From NCBI GenBank assembly GCA_019916065.1, contig CM034234.1, positions 10,631,844-10,695,843 on the forward strand: DNA of 64,000 nt, written 5' to 3'. The notes beneath the pieces were generated by a model, which saw only the letters and a program-made list of their open reading frames with translations, was not told the origin of the DNA and did not search any database. Shown in pieces: positions 35,590 to 46,959 of the stretch. Made by a program: the position numbers and the translations under genes. Source of the stretch: Vitellaria paradoxa (taxonomy: Eukaryota; Streptophyta; Magnoliopsida; Ericales; Sapotaceae). The stretch's first letter is position 1, and every line of letters begins with the position of its first letter.

Positions 35590-36005
35590 TGAAATACACT
35601 GACATGTATCGGTGCAGAAGCACACCGGATCGGACTTAACTCTTCCCCCCCTACTAGAGGTAAATCAGGGGTCCACCACCAGTTGTAATTATTAATGTGG
35701 GGGTTGACATGAGACACACGTCATCAAAGATATTCTCTCGATGATGCTAGCATTTTTCTCCCTCATATGCGGGTACGATTATTCGTGGCCCGTTCTGATT
35801 GACTGACGAAAAAAATTTGAATTCGGGGCCAGCCGGTGCATAAATGCACCGGTGTATATTCAGTGTATAAAAAGTATATTTTTTTAAATTGATCACCATA
35901 ATTTGTTTAAATTAACAAAATTTTTTAATAATTATGTCTTATTTTAAAATCAACGATTAAAAATTACATTGATTCTGCACCGGTACTAATGTACCGGACC
36001 CTGAA
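35590..36005. repeat. Element(s) with CACCGGTGCA-type inverted words
   Basis: ATACACTGACATGTATCGGT then GCAGAAGCACACCGGAT (35595) is mirrored by CCGGTGCATAAATGCACCGG then TGTATATTCAGTGTATA (35833), giving TIR-like ends ~280 bp apart. A third related word, TTCTGCACCGGTACTAATGT then ACCGGAC, occurs at 35968. No ORF. A small TIR element, possibly two overlapping, is the likely source. Confidence 0.5.
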
Positions 36006-36049
36006 TCCAAAAACTCTTCACAATACTGATTGTTGACAGTCACTCAATT

Positions 36050-36195
36050 AAGGGTATTTGAAGTGATAAAAAAAATAAATAAAATTAACAAAAATTATGA
36101 GTTTGTAATTTATGAAGTAAAATAAAAAAATAAATAATTTTTAGAAATTTTCAGTATCTTTGAATGATTTCAGAATTTTCAAACGAAATTTAAAT
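36050..36195 (+). mobile_element. Family-A MITE-like repeat
   Basis: AGGGTATTTGAAGTGATAAA, then TGAGTTTGTAATTTATGAAG, then AAATAATTTTTAGAAATTTT, ending in TTTTCAAACGAAATT. The family order is kept and the edges are inverted. Confidence 0.5.
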
Positions 36196-36500
36196 TAAAA
36201 AAATTTAAAATTAAAAGAAAAGAATAACAAATGACGTGTAAATCCGTGCTCTAAATAATAAATTAACAGATAAAATTAAAAGCTTTGTAAAACAATCGAA
36301 ACGAGTATAAACTAACTTGTAACCCTATATGTTGTACGCTAGCTTAGTGGTGTTCTCCGCTGACACTTTCAATTACTTGTTAATAATTGGGGAAGGTGGA
36401 AGGGGACATCTAATCGAACTATTGAGCCATTGTCTCTTGCATAAGCCACTAATTAACCTAAAAATATTGCGTGTACCGAGGTCAACTATACATACATATG

Positions 36501-36503
<3 letters not shown>

Positions 36504-36532
<29 letters not shown>
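36504..36532. repeat. (AT)n microsatellite
   Basis: About 14 AT units. Confidence 0.9.
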
Positions 36533-36537
<5 letters not shown>

Positions 36538-36734
36538 TCTACTTAAGTAAATTACAATGTTATTATCTGAATATTTAATACATGTAAATAGACTTCGCAT
36601 TGTTTAAATATTATAGTAATGTTTTTTATTTTATAAATATTATGAACACTAAACCTTAATCCATTAATATTTTGTTTGATATTGATTAAAATAATAACAC
36701 AATCAAATTATTTATCTATACTATTTATTCACAT

Positions 36735-37096
36735 TAAGAGGCTGTTTGGAGGTTCAAAACTAAGAAAAAAAGTAAAATTTTTGGTAATTTTTTGTGTGTT
36801 TTTTAGTTACATTTTTTGTGTGTTTGGTGAAATAAAGTATATTTTTAGCATTTTTTTTTACAACTTTTAGGTGTTTGGTAAACTTTTTACTGTAGCAAAT
36901 CAAAAAGTGACAACTTTTTGTTTTTGGTATATTTTTACTGTAGTAAATCAAAAAAAGTAGTAACTTTTTGTTTTATTTTTTACTGTAGCAAATAAAAAAA
37001 GTGAAAAAAATTATGGTTCTACCAAACACACCAAAAGTACAAAATACAACTTTTGATAATTTTTATTAGTTTTGAGCCTTCAAATTGGGCCCTTTA
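36735..37096. mobile_element. Family-D MITE-like repeat, copy 2
   Basis: The left end GAGGCTGTTTGGAGGTTCAA continues into AACTAA. It is matched by the inverted right end (GGGCCCAATTTGAAGGCTCA then AAACTAA). The right part read on the minus strand matches 32232 onward (ATCAAAAGTTGTATTTTGTA, then TTTTGGTGTGTTTGGTAGAA). Confidence 0.65.
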
Positions 37097-37379
37097 AATA
37101 CGTAATTATTTAAAATGAGTTTAATAGCTCACAAAAATTAATAATTTTAGCATCCTTAAATTAATTTTTTTTTTAAACTATGGTTGGACTTTTTAGATGT
37201 TTGTAAAAGGGTAAAGAATGTATATTATGTAATATTTTAAATATACCCTACTGAATTTAATATTAATAATGTATGTAAAAATAAGAAGTGCTATTATGAT
37301 ATTAAAGTAATGACTTGGAATTTACGTTTAATTAATCAAAATTTTAGAAAAAGTCCTTGTGATGTACCAATACAATAAG

Positions 37380-37800
37380 AAAGCCAAACAGCCCCTCGTG
37401 CCCTGTCTATTTGGTATGTACTATTCTTTCATCCTAGAGCCCCAAGGGGCGAGCCCCCCCTCCTCCCAAAGGGAGGAACGACCAGAGTTTGACACGTGCG
37501 AATGGTACCTGCCCTTGTCAAAGTGATGCTCGAATTGAGCCAACGTATGGGACAGAGCACAAAATATGATGTTCGAATGAGCCAAACTATTGGACAGAGC
37601 ACAATATATACCTACGGATCCATTGTGTGTCTCTAGTACTCGAAATATGGACATCTTGCCAACCCCAAACACAAGCAGAGTCTTTCAACGACAGAGTGAT
37701 ATAGAAAGCAAAATCCCACAAACAGTACTGGCCACTGCTGGCATTACATGTTAGGAGGGGACGATAATGGAATGGATAATTCCATATCACTGTCCGCGTA
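37380..37800. other. Less AT-rich unassigned segment with a 45-bp duplication
   Basis: About 420 bp of balanced composition in very AT-rich DNA. GATGCTCGAATTGAGCCAAC (37523) recurs as GATGTTCGAATGAGCCAAAC (37568), each followed by GGACAGAGCACAA. Minus-strand ORFs of 67-83 codons show no domain. It may be a fragment of an unrecognised repeat or a lost gene. Confidence 0.45.
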
Positions 37801-38532
37801 CTCAGAATTTATAATTAGTGAAGATAAAATTATATTTTTAAGATAAAAAAAGAGAGAAAATAAAAATACAGGAAGAACAAAATATTAAAAAAATATAATT
37901 TATAAAATATAATAAATTAATAAAATTTTAATTGTAATTTTTTAAATTAGTAGGGACAATTATTTTACTGGACCTTATTTGAGTCCACCCACGCGTATTA
38001 TCCTCATCATACCCTAGTAGAATGTGACACAGGTAAAATCAGATATGATTTGTGATGAAAATAAAATTATGACGAAATTTCTTAACATGCTCCTTTTTAA
38101 GTTTAGAATTTTTACTAATTTTAATTTTATAGGTTAGAAGTTGAGATGTTAGTATTTTATTTTTATTCTTGTGATTAATATTTATTTTGTATATTTTTTT
38201 GTTATTTATTTTTAAAAATAAATATAGTAAATTATTATTGATCATAATGGGTATGGGTGGGGTCTCCGACCGAACATCCGTCATGAGACGGAAGCGGGAA
38301 ATGGAACTTATTTAATGGAGGAGGGGGAGGGGAAGAAAGAGTCTTTAGTTCCATAACCGCTATGTTAAATCCATAGATCAAATTGAACAAGTACACGATT
38401 ACTTTGAATTCATGATAATCTTATTTATATGCACGTGTTTATACTTGAATGTATTAAAATTTAATTATAATAACATATTAAATCATTTAATATAGAAATT
38501 TCTTTTTAAAGACATCTGTTAATATGTATATC

Positions 38533-38537
<5 letters not shown>

Positions 38538-38568
<31 letters not shown>
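38538..38568. repeat. (AT)n microsatellite
   Basis: About 15 AT units, flanked by repeated AAAGACA(T/C)CTGTT words (38510, 38587 and 38607). Confidence 0.9.
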
Positions 38569-38571
<3 letters not shown>

Positions 38572-41385
38572 AATATTTTCTTTTTTAAAGACACCTGTTT
38601 AAGAAAGACATCTGTTTAATAGTCATCTTTATATTATAATATATATATAATATGTGTGCTACTCAAAATCATAACACTACAAAAGATATATATCATTGCA
38701 AAGTATGAATTCTAAATTTTCCTTCACACTAGTAAGAGTATACTCGATTTGAAAGAAATAACATAGATTTTATTCCTAAACAATCTATGTGAGTGCTTTT
38801 GATTTTTTATTTTTTGTATCTATGACTTTATTTTTATAATTTTAAAAATAAATGCTTAAAAACTCTCAAATAAATTACCATGCTAAAAAAAAAATACCAT
38901 CAAATAAATTAAGTTTTGATTGAAAAATGTCGTAAGAGATTTTTATTTAAAAAAAATTCATAAAATAAACGTGCTAGCCAAATGGGTGCGCATAGAATAA
39001 GCAATAAAGATAAATAGAATAGAATGGGGGATATAGAGAATTAAGGGGTATAAATAGAATTAAATTATGAAGCATAAAAGGGAAAATATTATAAAAAGGT
39101 AAGGTAGAATTGATTCTAATTAAAATAGATACTAATCAAGAACAAAAGAGAACTAATGTGGAAACTAATTGAAGATGGAGGAGTGAGAAAATTAAAAGCT
39201 AATAAAAGCTGTAATTCCATTAATTAATTAAAATAGATACTAATCAGAAAAGAAGTCAACTAGGAATGACAACGGTAGGACCCATGTATTATGTTTTTAC
39301 CGTTCAAAATGGAACATTTTAAATATTCGATAAGAACTTGGAAATATGTGGTATGATTCTTGTTATAATTTCTAGGATGTGTTTTTTAACACACACAAGC
39401 AAAAAAAAAAAAAAAAAAAAAAAAAATGAAACACTTTACAAATTATATAAATAATTAAAGGTTCATTAGCAACATACCAAATTACCAACAAGTTGGTGGT
39501 GTGTTTGGCATCCGTATAACTTATTTCTAATTAGGTGGTTGAATATGCACTGGCAAAATATCGGAAAGTGATTTTTACCCATTCCTAAAAATGAAGGGTA
39601 AAATGGTCAATTATGTTAATAAAAAAGTGATAACTTATTTCAATAAATTGACTTAAAATGGTAGTATCCAAAAGACAATCTTCTTCTTCTTTCTCTTTTC
39701 TTATTTATTTTATTTACTCAGAGTAACTCAACCAATTTGTATACCTTGATTATCTCTAAATTCTGAAATTAACAAATCAAGTAAACTCTCTAGTGATCTA
39801 AGTGACTTAAACACGCTATCATAATATAGTTTGAGTTAAATTATAAGGAAAATTAAGATAAATTAAAATTTTAAGTTACTAATTTTTTATCCTATATTGT
39901 GTTATTTAACTTTAAAACAATTATGATTCAACTAAAAGAATATTATAATACTACAAAGTACAAATAAAAAAAAACTAATATTAAAAGAACTATTTATAAT
40001 CCAAAAACTCATCCAAATGTACCGCCATATTTCTTTTTAATTCAAAGAATTCCAATTCTTTTTGTTAGGTTTATTTCACTTACATTCTCTATAGATTCGG
40101 TTTTATCATAAATATACACCTAAACTTCTAAAATTGTATTACATTTACCTAAACTTCCTTCTAATAGATTTTTTATCAAAAATTTTTTTTAAACCAATTT
40201 AATGCTATAACATTACCTTTTTACCCTTAGTGTTAATAAAAAAATTTATATAGTGTATTTTTTTATATAAAAAATTACATTATAATTAATTTATTATTTT
40301 TTTGAACCTTTTCTTGTATTAATAATTAAATTATTATGCTATGCATTAACATTTTAAAATTTATTATATATAAATAAGTAACTATACATAATAAATTATA
40401 ATTAGTTTTTTATTTATAATCAATAAATTAACGTAAAAATAGAAATTACACTACAATTAATTTATTAAATTATTCTTGTAAACTTTTTTTGGGCTTTATT
40501 AGTATTTAAATTAGTGTACTTCATATTAATATTTTAAATTTATATTATATATGAAATAAACCCTTTCTCTTATTATAGTTTGGATAGAATTGAATAGGTT
40601 CGGACCATTAAATGAAAGAATTAATGACATTATTGATTCTGGGATACGTATATATGTACATACATACATACCCGTCGTACAAGTCCATGGTCCAAAAAGC
40701 TTCGCATGGTGTCTCTTCCTCGGACTTGGTCTTGATTGTCCCACCAAAAAAAGGTGCCAAAAGGACGTAACCTCGTACTCGAACCGGCCGCACTCCGCCG
40801 AACCGGCTCCGATCCGGACCGCCAAATGTGCGCCACGTTCCCGCCAGATGAGTCGCCGAGCACGAACACCTTGTCAAACTCAGCCTGTTCGCTCAACCAC
40901 GTGTCTGGAGCTTTCGATAGAGCCTGAGCTTGGACCCACTTGAAAGCGCCGTGAAAGTCATCGATGGCCGCCGGAAGCCGATGCTCCGGCGCCAGCCGAT
41001 AGTCCGGCGCCACCACCAGGGCTTGGAGCCCCGAAGCGAGGCTAAGGCAGCTGTTGTGGAAGCTGGGGAAAGAAGCGCGAGCCGAAGCAGAATCCACCAC
41101 CGCGAATGTAGATGACCCACGGGGAGTTTTCTGGGAGGAAGGCGCTTTGGGTTTGTAGAGGCGGAGGTGGAGGCCGTGTTCTTCGTTGAAGAGGTGGTCT
41201 TTCCACACGGCGGAGCCGTCGTCGTGGATCGGAACTTTGAACTCGATATCGGCGGACCGGAAAATGGAGCCGTCGCTGTAGAGTTTCAGGAGACCCAAGC
41301 AATCTACTACTACTTGTGGGCTGGTTAAGGAACCCATCTCCATATGCCCGTGCGGTGGTTTTGAGGAGAAGAGAATGCGAATTAG

Positions 41386-41400
41386 CGGCTATAAATAGCC
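41386..41400 (-). promoter_or_regulatory. TATA box of the first CXE15-like locus
   Basis: GCTATTTATAGC on the minus strand lies about 45-55 bp upstream of the ATG at 41343, the expected place for a core promoter with a short leader. Confidence 0.5.
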
Positions 41401-42570
41401 CATCGATCGAGGATATTAAAGTAATTTCAACTCATACAAAATTTAACATTTAGCTTCGTCACGGTCCTATACGCAATGACTATGCTAGAATAATGATTCC
41501 CATCTTATCGAAAAACATGCGCCCTTCTAATACAATTTTACGCTCCGTTTGGCATGTCTCCTTTCAATACCTACTTGAGCTCTGTTTGGCATGAACTAAG
41601 CTCCTAAGTTGGCCTTTTATTTTGTAGAGGGTATTATAGTAATTTTATACAAAACCTCACAAGTTTGGCACGAATTACCAGGCAAATGTGTGATGACTTT
41701 TGACGTAAGAGTAAAAAAATTGACTTTTTTTTTTGTCATGCTATGCCAAACTGAACATTGACAGGTAAGCGCACATTTTTAGGCGAAATTTGGAGGAAGG
41801 GAGGGGAAAAAAAAAATAACTTTTCGGTTAAGTTACACTTTTGATGTGTCTCGTAAAACAAAAAAAGAAATTTTTTACTAACTTTTATTAATTTTTTTGG
41901 AGTTCGGTAAAATGAATAGGAATTTTTAGTAATTTTCAGGAATTTTTTTGTATTTGATAAAAATTTTTATAATTTTTAGGTTAGATTAAAATAAAATGAC
42001 CATTGTACCCTTGCCAACTAAGCAAAAGTTAGTGTGTTGGCAATCTTTCATGTAGGATTTTTGGCAACTTATGGTGATTTACTAAACACCTGAGTTTTTG
42101 TTTTTTGGTTTTTTTTTGCTGCTCCAAACGGGCTTTTAAGTGTTTGGTAAAACATTAAAAGTTATAAATAATTCTATGTGACAAGTTGCTAACACATTAA
42201 TTTTTTGAGTTGGTAGGAATATAATAATCATTTCATTTTAATTCAACTCAAAATTATTAAAACATTTAGCAAACACAAAAAATTACTTTGTGTTACAAAT
42301 ATTTAAAAATTATCAAAAAATTACTAAAAAATTTTTATTTGTTTTAACAAATACACCAAAAATTTTACTTGTCAATTTTTACTAAAAAAAAATCAAATTT
42401 TGAATAAAATTGATCACCCAAAGGGGCCTTATTTTTTATTAACAAGATACATATAATCCAAAAAAAAGGTGATGACTACTCCAAATTCCGAAATAGCGTA
42501 GAGTAAGTGATTTTAATTAAGTAAAACGGTAAATAATAGTAATAATTTTTCTATAAAAATAGTAATATAA
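41401..42570. other. Intergenic DNA with MITE-like repeats
   Basis: Upstream flank of the CXE locus. TTTGGCATG words at about 41549 and 41587 face ATGCCAAACTGAA at 41741, and CAAACGGGCTTTTAAGTGTT (42126) begins another AT-rich MITE-like block ending near 42428 (CCCAAAGGGGCC). No gene. Confidence 0.5.
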
Positions 42571-42573
42571 TCT

Positions 42574-43290
42574 CATTAGTGGAAAGAGAGGTATTAGTGA
42601 CCGCCACAAGCGGTCGCTAAAGTAAAATAGCGGCACGCTAAAAGTATTAGCGATAGCTTAGCGACCGTGTCAAAGCGAGTCGCATTTGGGTCGTTGCTAA
42701 AAAGTATTAGGCGATCGCTAAATTTTTTGCGACCGCTTGAGTTAAAACGTCAGACAGCGGTTGCCGCTAGAAGTGGTCGCTAATACATAAAAAAATTAAA
42801 AAAAAATAGAAAAAATAAAAAAACATCAACATATAAAAAATTTAAAAAAATACTTAAAAAATTACATTACACAGTAAAAAAAAAATTCAACAGCAATATT
42901 TCGACAATTAAACATTACATTTCACAACCAACAATTCAAAAAAAAACATTCCAATCAAACTACCAACATCCAACATTAACAGCATATATATGAAACTAAC
43001 AAATTAAGGAGTAAGTAGAATAAAAAAAAAAAAAAACACACACATAATATATACATGCATGCATAGATGAATCAGCAAACCCCAACCACAAAAACAAAAA
43101 AAAAAAATTATTTACATTCATCCAGTAATAAAACAAAAAAATCAAAAAATAAAAAAAAATAATTCAAACTAAAAAAAAAAAAATCAAACCTGGTGTGTGG
43201 TGGTGAGGTCTCCAAATAACTCTAATACAAAAAAAAAATTGTTAGTGAGAGAGAGCGAGAGAGAGAGAGAGAAACAAAGAACAAGAGAAA

Positions 43291-43332
<42 letters not shown>

Positions 43333-43742
43333 AGAGAGGGAGAACTTACCGGTGGCGGCAGCGGCCGGCGTCCGACTATGGCAACGGCGGCAAAGGGAGG
43401 AGGGCAGGGAGGACAGAGGGGCAGGGGGGAAAGAGGAGAGAGCGCGGGGAGGAAGAGGAAAAAGAGGGAGGGAAAGAGAGGAAAAAAAGAGGGGCGTTCT
43501 GCCCGATATGATTAGAGTATTAGCGACCGCCTAAAGCGATCGCTAATGTTGTCGCCTAAAAGATATTAGCGACTGTCATGAGCGGTCGACCGAATTTTCC
43601 CGTCGCCTTTTTTTTTTTGCGCACTTGATTAGCGACGCCCAATATAGCGACTAGCTTAAAGCGGTTGCTAATAACGTTATAGTGACCGCCAAAAATGGTC
43701 ACCCGAGTTGTCCACTCGCCGATTGGCCAATCTCTAGTAATG
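42574..43742 (-). mobile_element. Non-autonomous CACTA element, 1169 bp, TSD TCT
   Basis: Inverted ends CATTAGTGGAAAGA (left) and CATTACTAGAGATT (right, inverted) are degenerate CACTA termini. They are bounded by a 3-bp TCT duplication (42571-42573 and 43743-43745), the size used by this superfamily. Subterminal regions at both ends carry many GCGGTCGC/GCGACCGC and TATTAGCGA words in both orientations, the usual transposase-binding clusters. The interior has a GA-rich tract and a GC-rich segment ending at a GTAAGT donor on the minus strand (43358-43346, CCGCCACCG/GTAAGT), like a first exon plus intron start. No transposase is present. The same architecture starts at 63540. Confidence 0.85.
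43253..43330. repeat. (GA)n microsatellite inside the CACTA element
   Basis: About 75 bp of GAGAGA with a few interruptions, including a 36-base uninterrupted stretch. Confidence 0.9.
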
Positions 43743-43857
43743 TCTCCAAGTCAAATTTTATTTTTAACAATACGTGCAGTAAACTTTCTGTCACATTGTC
43801 ACAATTTACCAATCAATGTAAACTATTTTTACCAACAAACGAGGTTAAATTTATATA

Positions 43858-44372
43858 TGGTGTGTTTGACACGTTTGAAAAAGTGAGTAATATTTGAAAA
43901 TTTTTAAAAATTTCTAAAATTTTTTAACACATTTTGTCCTCTTCGTACTTTGTAAAATTTATATATATTTATATATCCTAACAAATTTTTATAAATCCTA
44001 TAAATTTTTTACAAATTTCAATAACCATTCCATAGACCCAATAAGTTTTTTACAAATTCCGAAAACTTTACAACAACTTTCAAAAAATCTGATAAAAATT
44101 CATCGGAACGATTTCTTTCTCTAACATTTTTAATGCAAAAGTTAAAAAATTAACAACTTTTAAAAAAAATTTAGCATAAATCCATCAAAACAGACCAAAA
44201 AATCTATTCGAACGGTTTCTCTCTCCAACGTTCTAATAGAAAAGTAAAAAAAGTTACACTATTTATTTCTGACAAATATGATTTGGTGACTGCGCGTCAA
44301 ATGTTAAAAAATTACCCAAACTACATTTTTTGTTATTTTTTATTTTTTCGACGCTCCAAACTCACCCTAATC
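43858..44372. mobile_element. MITE-like repeat next to the CACTA element
   Basis: The left end GGTGTGTTTGACACGTTTGA continues into AAAAGT, and the inverted right end is GGGTGAGTTTGGAGCGTCGA then AAAAAA. These are ~25-bp imperfect TIRs around ~510 bp of AT-rich DNA without an ORF. Confidence 0.5.
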
Positions 44373-44708
44373 TCTTATTAATATTTATTTATTTTTCCCA
44401 TACTTGAGGTACCAAAAACCATAATATGGTACGATAAGGATTCTCCTAAAATCAATTGAAAATATTAGACAATAGTTGGATGACATCCTGTAAAATTGAA
44501 TATATCATCTAAATAAATTATTTATTATTTGAAAGAGGATAATTACACTTAATTTCTATAAATATTTTGATTAATTACTGGTAAATTACTTTTAACATTT
44601 GAATTTACACTCTCATAAGATGTCACAACAAAATCTTTTGTTTATTAGTCATCGATATTATGAGATGTCTCTTTTACCTACTTAGATTATATAAAATGTC
44701 TAAAATGT

Positions 44709-44815
44709 TATAAAACTTTTAAATGTTAAAAAAAAAAATTTATCTTCTCAAATTATAGGCTATAAAACTTTTAAATGTTAAAAAAAAAAAAAAACTTATC
44801 TTCTCAAATTATAGG
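44709..44815. repeat. ~53-bp tandem duplication
   Basis: TATAAAACTTTTAAATGTTA, an A-run, then TATCTTCTCAAATTATAGGC occurs twice back to back (44709 and 44761). The copies differ mainly in A-run length. Confidence 0.85.
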
Positions 44816-46258
44816 CCCATTCCATCTCCTAAGTTGAAGCAAATGTTTGGATATGGAGAACAATGAAATAAAATAAAAATATTATAAATTATTTCTTAGC
44901 CCATTGTTTTTTTTCTACTTTTCTTTTTTGAAACTTTTGAAATTTTAATAATATATTGGACATTTGATATAGTCTAAAAAGATAAAGATGATGTCATATA
45001 ATTTTTCTATTTGAAAACTTCAGTTTTTATTTAATATTGATAGTTAAATTGGTAAAATGATTTAGTTGTGACAAATATTTTAAAATAAAATTGTGACTGT
45101 TAATTTAAAATATTGAAAGTAGGTATTTATAACTAGTCAAATATTATGAGGAGATACACGGAATTTATTTTTTTGAAATATTTGCACTATTTTCTTGATT
45201 GATACTTAAAATTGTAATTTTAAATAATTTTTTTATTTGGTTTAAAGTTATGCGAGGATGACACCAGTGTTTTTATTTTTGGGAATTTAAAAAAATAATA
45301 AAATCATTCATTTAGTTACAATTTAAAGTCTTAGGTAATGAATTCTGCATCAAACAAATCCCCTTCCCCCAAACTTAAAATTTTGGTGTGTGTATACATA
45401 TATATTATATTATATTTTCCCCTAAAATACATGCAATGTGGAGTCGACGGCAGTGCAACTGGTGAGCTTTGGCTGCCTTTTTTTTTTTTTCCTCAGTGCA
45501 CCTGTAAGCTTTGGCTACCTATTTTTTTTCCTCAATAAATTTATTTATAGCCGCCTTAGGGCTGGTTTGACAATTGTCAATTTTTACCAAAATTTTATCA
45601 ATTATTATTTTTTTATCTATTATTTTTTACCAAAATTTCTATAACTTATTTTTAATTTCTATTTACTTTTACAATATTTTATTAAATGTGCAGCTTTTTT
45701 TTTTTTTTAAAAACACGTGTAATATAGAATAAAATTATAAAAATTTTCAATTCTTTATACACCACATGCACCCTAAAGCCCACTTGAAGAGCCAAAAAAA
45801 AAAAAAAAAAAAAATTGGCTGTTTTAAATGTTAGTAAACATCATACGGTTCGAATTTAGATAAGTTGGTAATTACCAAAACACCAAAATTTTGTTGAGTT
45901 GGCGGGGATATAATGGTCATTTTACTTGAACTCAACTCAAAAGTTACTAAAATTTTTATTATATATCTAAAAGTTACCAAAAGTTACTAAAATTTTTTAT
46001 TTATTACCATATACACAAAAAATTTCATCGACTAACTTTTGTTAAAAGAATATTCAAAAAGTACCTAAAAATTTGTTGACTTAGGGAGCGTTTGAAACTT
46101 AACCACCAAACCATATTTTCAAATATGAATAGTGTCATTGAATAGATTTTGACAAGAACTTTTTAACTTAGCATCAGAATTTTTAATTTTAAATTCGTTC
46201 AAACAGATTTTTGGTCGGTTCCACTAGATTTATGTCTGAACTTTTGAAAGTTGTTGTA
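44816..46258. other. AT-rich intergenic DNA
   Basis: No gene. Contains eroded MITE-like ends (GGGCTGGTTTGACAATTGTC at 45559; TGCACCCTAAAGCCC at 45768) and homopolymer runs. Confidence 0.5.
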
Positions 46259-46525
46259 AAAAATGTTATGAGCTCCACGGGGCTATAGTGAAAAATCCAC
46301 TATAGGAGTTGTAGTAAAAAATAAAGAGTTTTAGATTTATTTATATTGATTGTGTTCTGATCAAAAAATTTTAACTTTAATTTTATTTTGAAAATAATTT
46401 TAATTAAATTAAATTAGAACTATTATATTAAATACAATCAAATCTATACCCTTTATTTTCTACTGCAAGCCCCAACAGTAAATTTTTTTTTTTTTTTACA
46501 GTAACTCCCTGGAACCCCAAATGTT
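46259..46525. mobile_element. Family-B MITE-like repeat, copy 1
   Basis: Left GAGCTCCACGGGGCTATAGT then GAAAAATCCACTATAG; right TACTGCAAGCCCCAACAGTA and ACAGTAACTCCCTGGAAC in inverted orientation. The ends correspond to the better-kept copy at 53143-53414. Confidence 0.55.
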
Positions 46526-46765
46526 ATTGGGGGTTTATAGAAATGTTGTTGAGGTTTGTAAAAAATTCAATATAGTTTGTAAAAATTTGTTTGGATATAT
46601 AAATATATATACATTTATAAAAATTTTAATGACATATAAGGTGGACAAAATGTGTTAGAGAAATTTTAAGAAATTTTAGAGTTTTTTTTTAGAAAATTTT
46701 GGCTTTTTCGGCGTTCCAAACTTAGCCTTATTTGACTTTCTAATGGGGCGTTAGTTAGCAAATTA

Positions 46766-46805
46766 GGCAGAATTCTGGTGTCTAGACACCAGATTGGCAG
46801 AATTT
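46766..46805. repeat. 20-bp perfect palindrome between GGCAGAATT repeats
   Basis: TCTGGTGTCTAGACACCAGA (46774-46793) is perfectly self-complementary and is flanked on both sides by direct copies of GGCAGAATT. Confidence 0.8.
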
Positions 46806-46959
46806 TTGAAAAATGTAAAAATTAATTTCTAAATATATGTTTAGTACCCAAACTTAATTATATTAATTTTTAAAGATGAAATGAACCTCAAATTATTATC
46901 AAGACTAATGAGAATACTTTATATTAAAATGATATTATTTATATAATTGAGCATATCAT

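Larger units (their letters stand above)
34295..40671. other. Putative 6.4-kb CXE intron, repeat-filled
   Basis: Between the two CXE exons lie family-A repeats, a family-D MITE, the CACCGGTGCA elements, a 45-bp duplication and long AT microsatellites. Beyond these I see no gene on either strand; stretches such as 38600-40500 hold only AT-rich sequence and homopolymers (A-run at about 39402-39426). Confidence 0.5.
33981..41343 (-). pseudogene. CXE15-like carboxylesterase locus (two exons, frame broken)
   Basis: HSL/GID1-type alpha/beta-hydrolase closest to plant probable carboxylesterase 15; the natural substrate is unknown. Exon 1 is 41343-40672 (ATG, then SPQVVVDCLGLLKLYSDGSI, ALVVAPDYRLAPEHRLPAA and the nucleophile elbow GDSSGGN). 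Exon 2 is 34294-33981 (LWRLSLPEGATK, LDPILVLVGG, LKKLGKNVDYV, KQHGFF with the catalytic His). Donor GG/GTATGT and acceptor TACAG join in phase. The frame shifts at least six times: before the oxyanion motif, after GSR, after GGNVAH, before PVRVRGYVLLAPFFGG, and twice or more in exon 2. The oxyanion HGGG reads RGGG. The 6.4-kb intron is full of repeats. This looks like a pseudogene; local consensus errors remain possible except perhaps for RGGG. Exon 2 could alternatively be a separate fragment. Confidence 0.75.

Noticed and set aside
40590..41302. Plus-strand ORFs over the CXE exon and alternative-frame minus ORFs
   Set aside because: The plus ORFs are antisense shadows; the minus ones are pieces of the same broken CXE frame, not extra genes.
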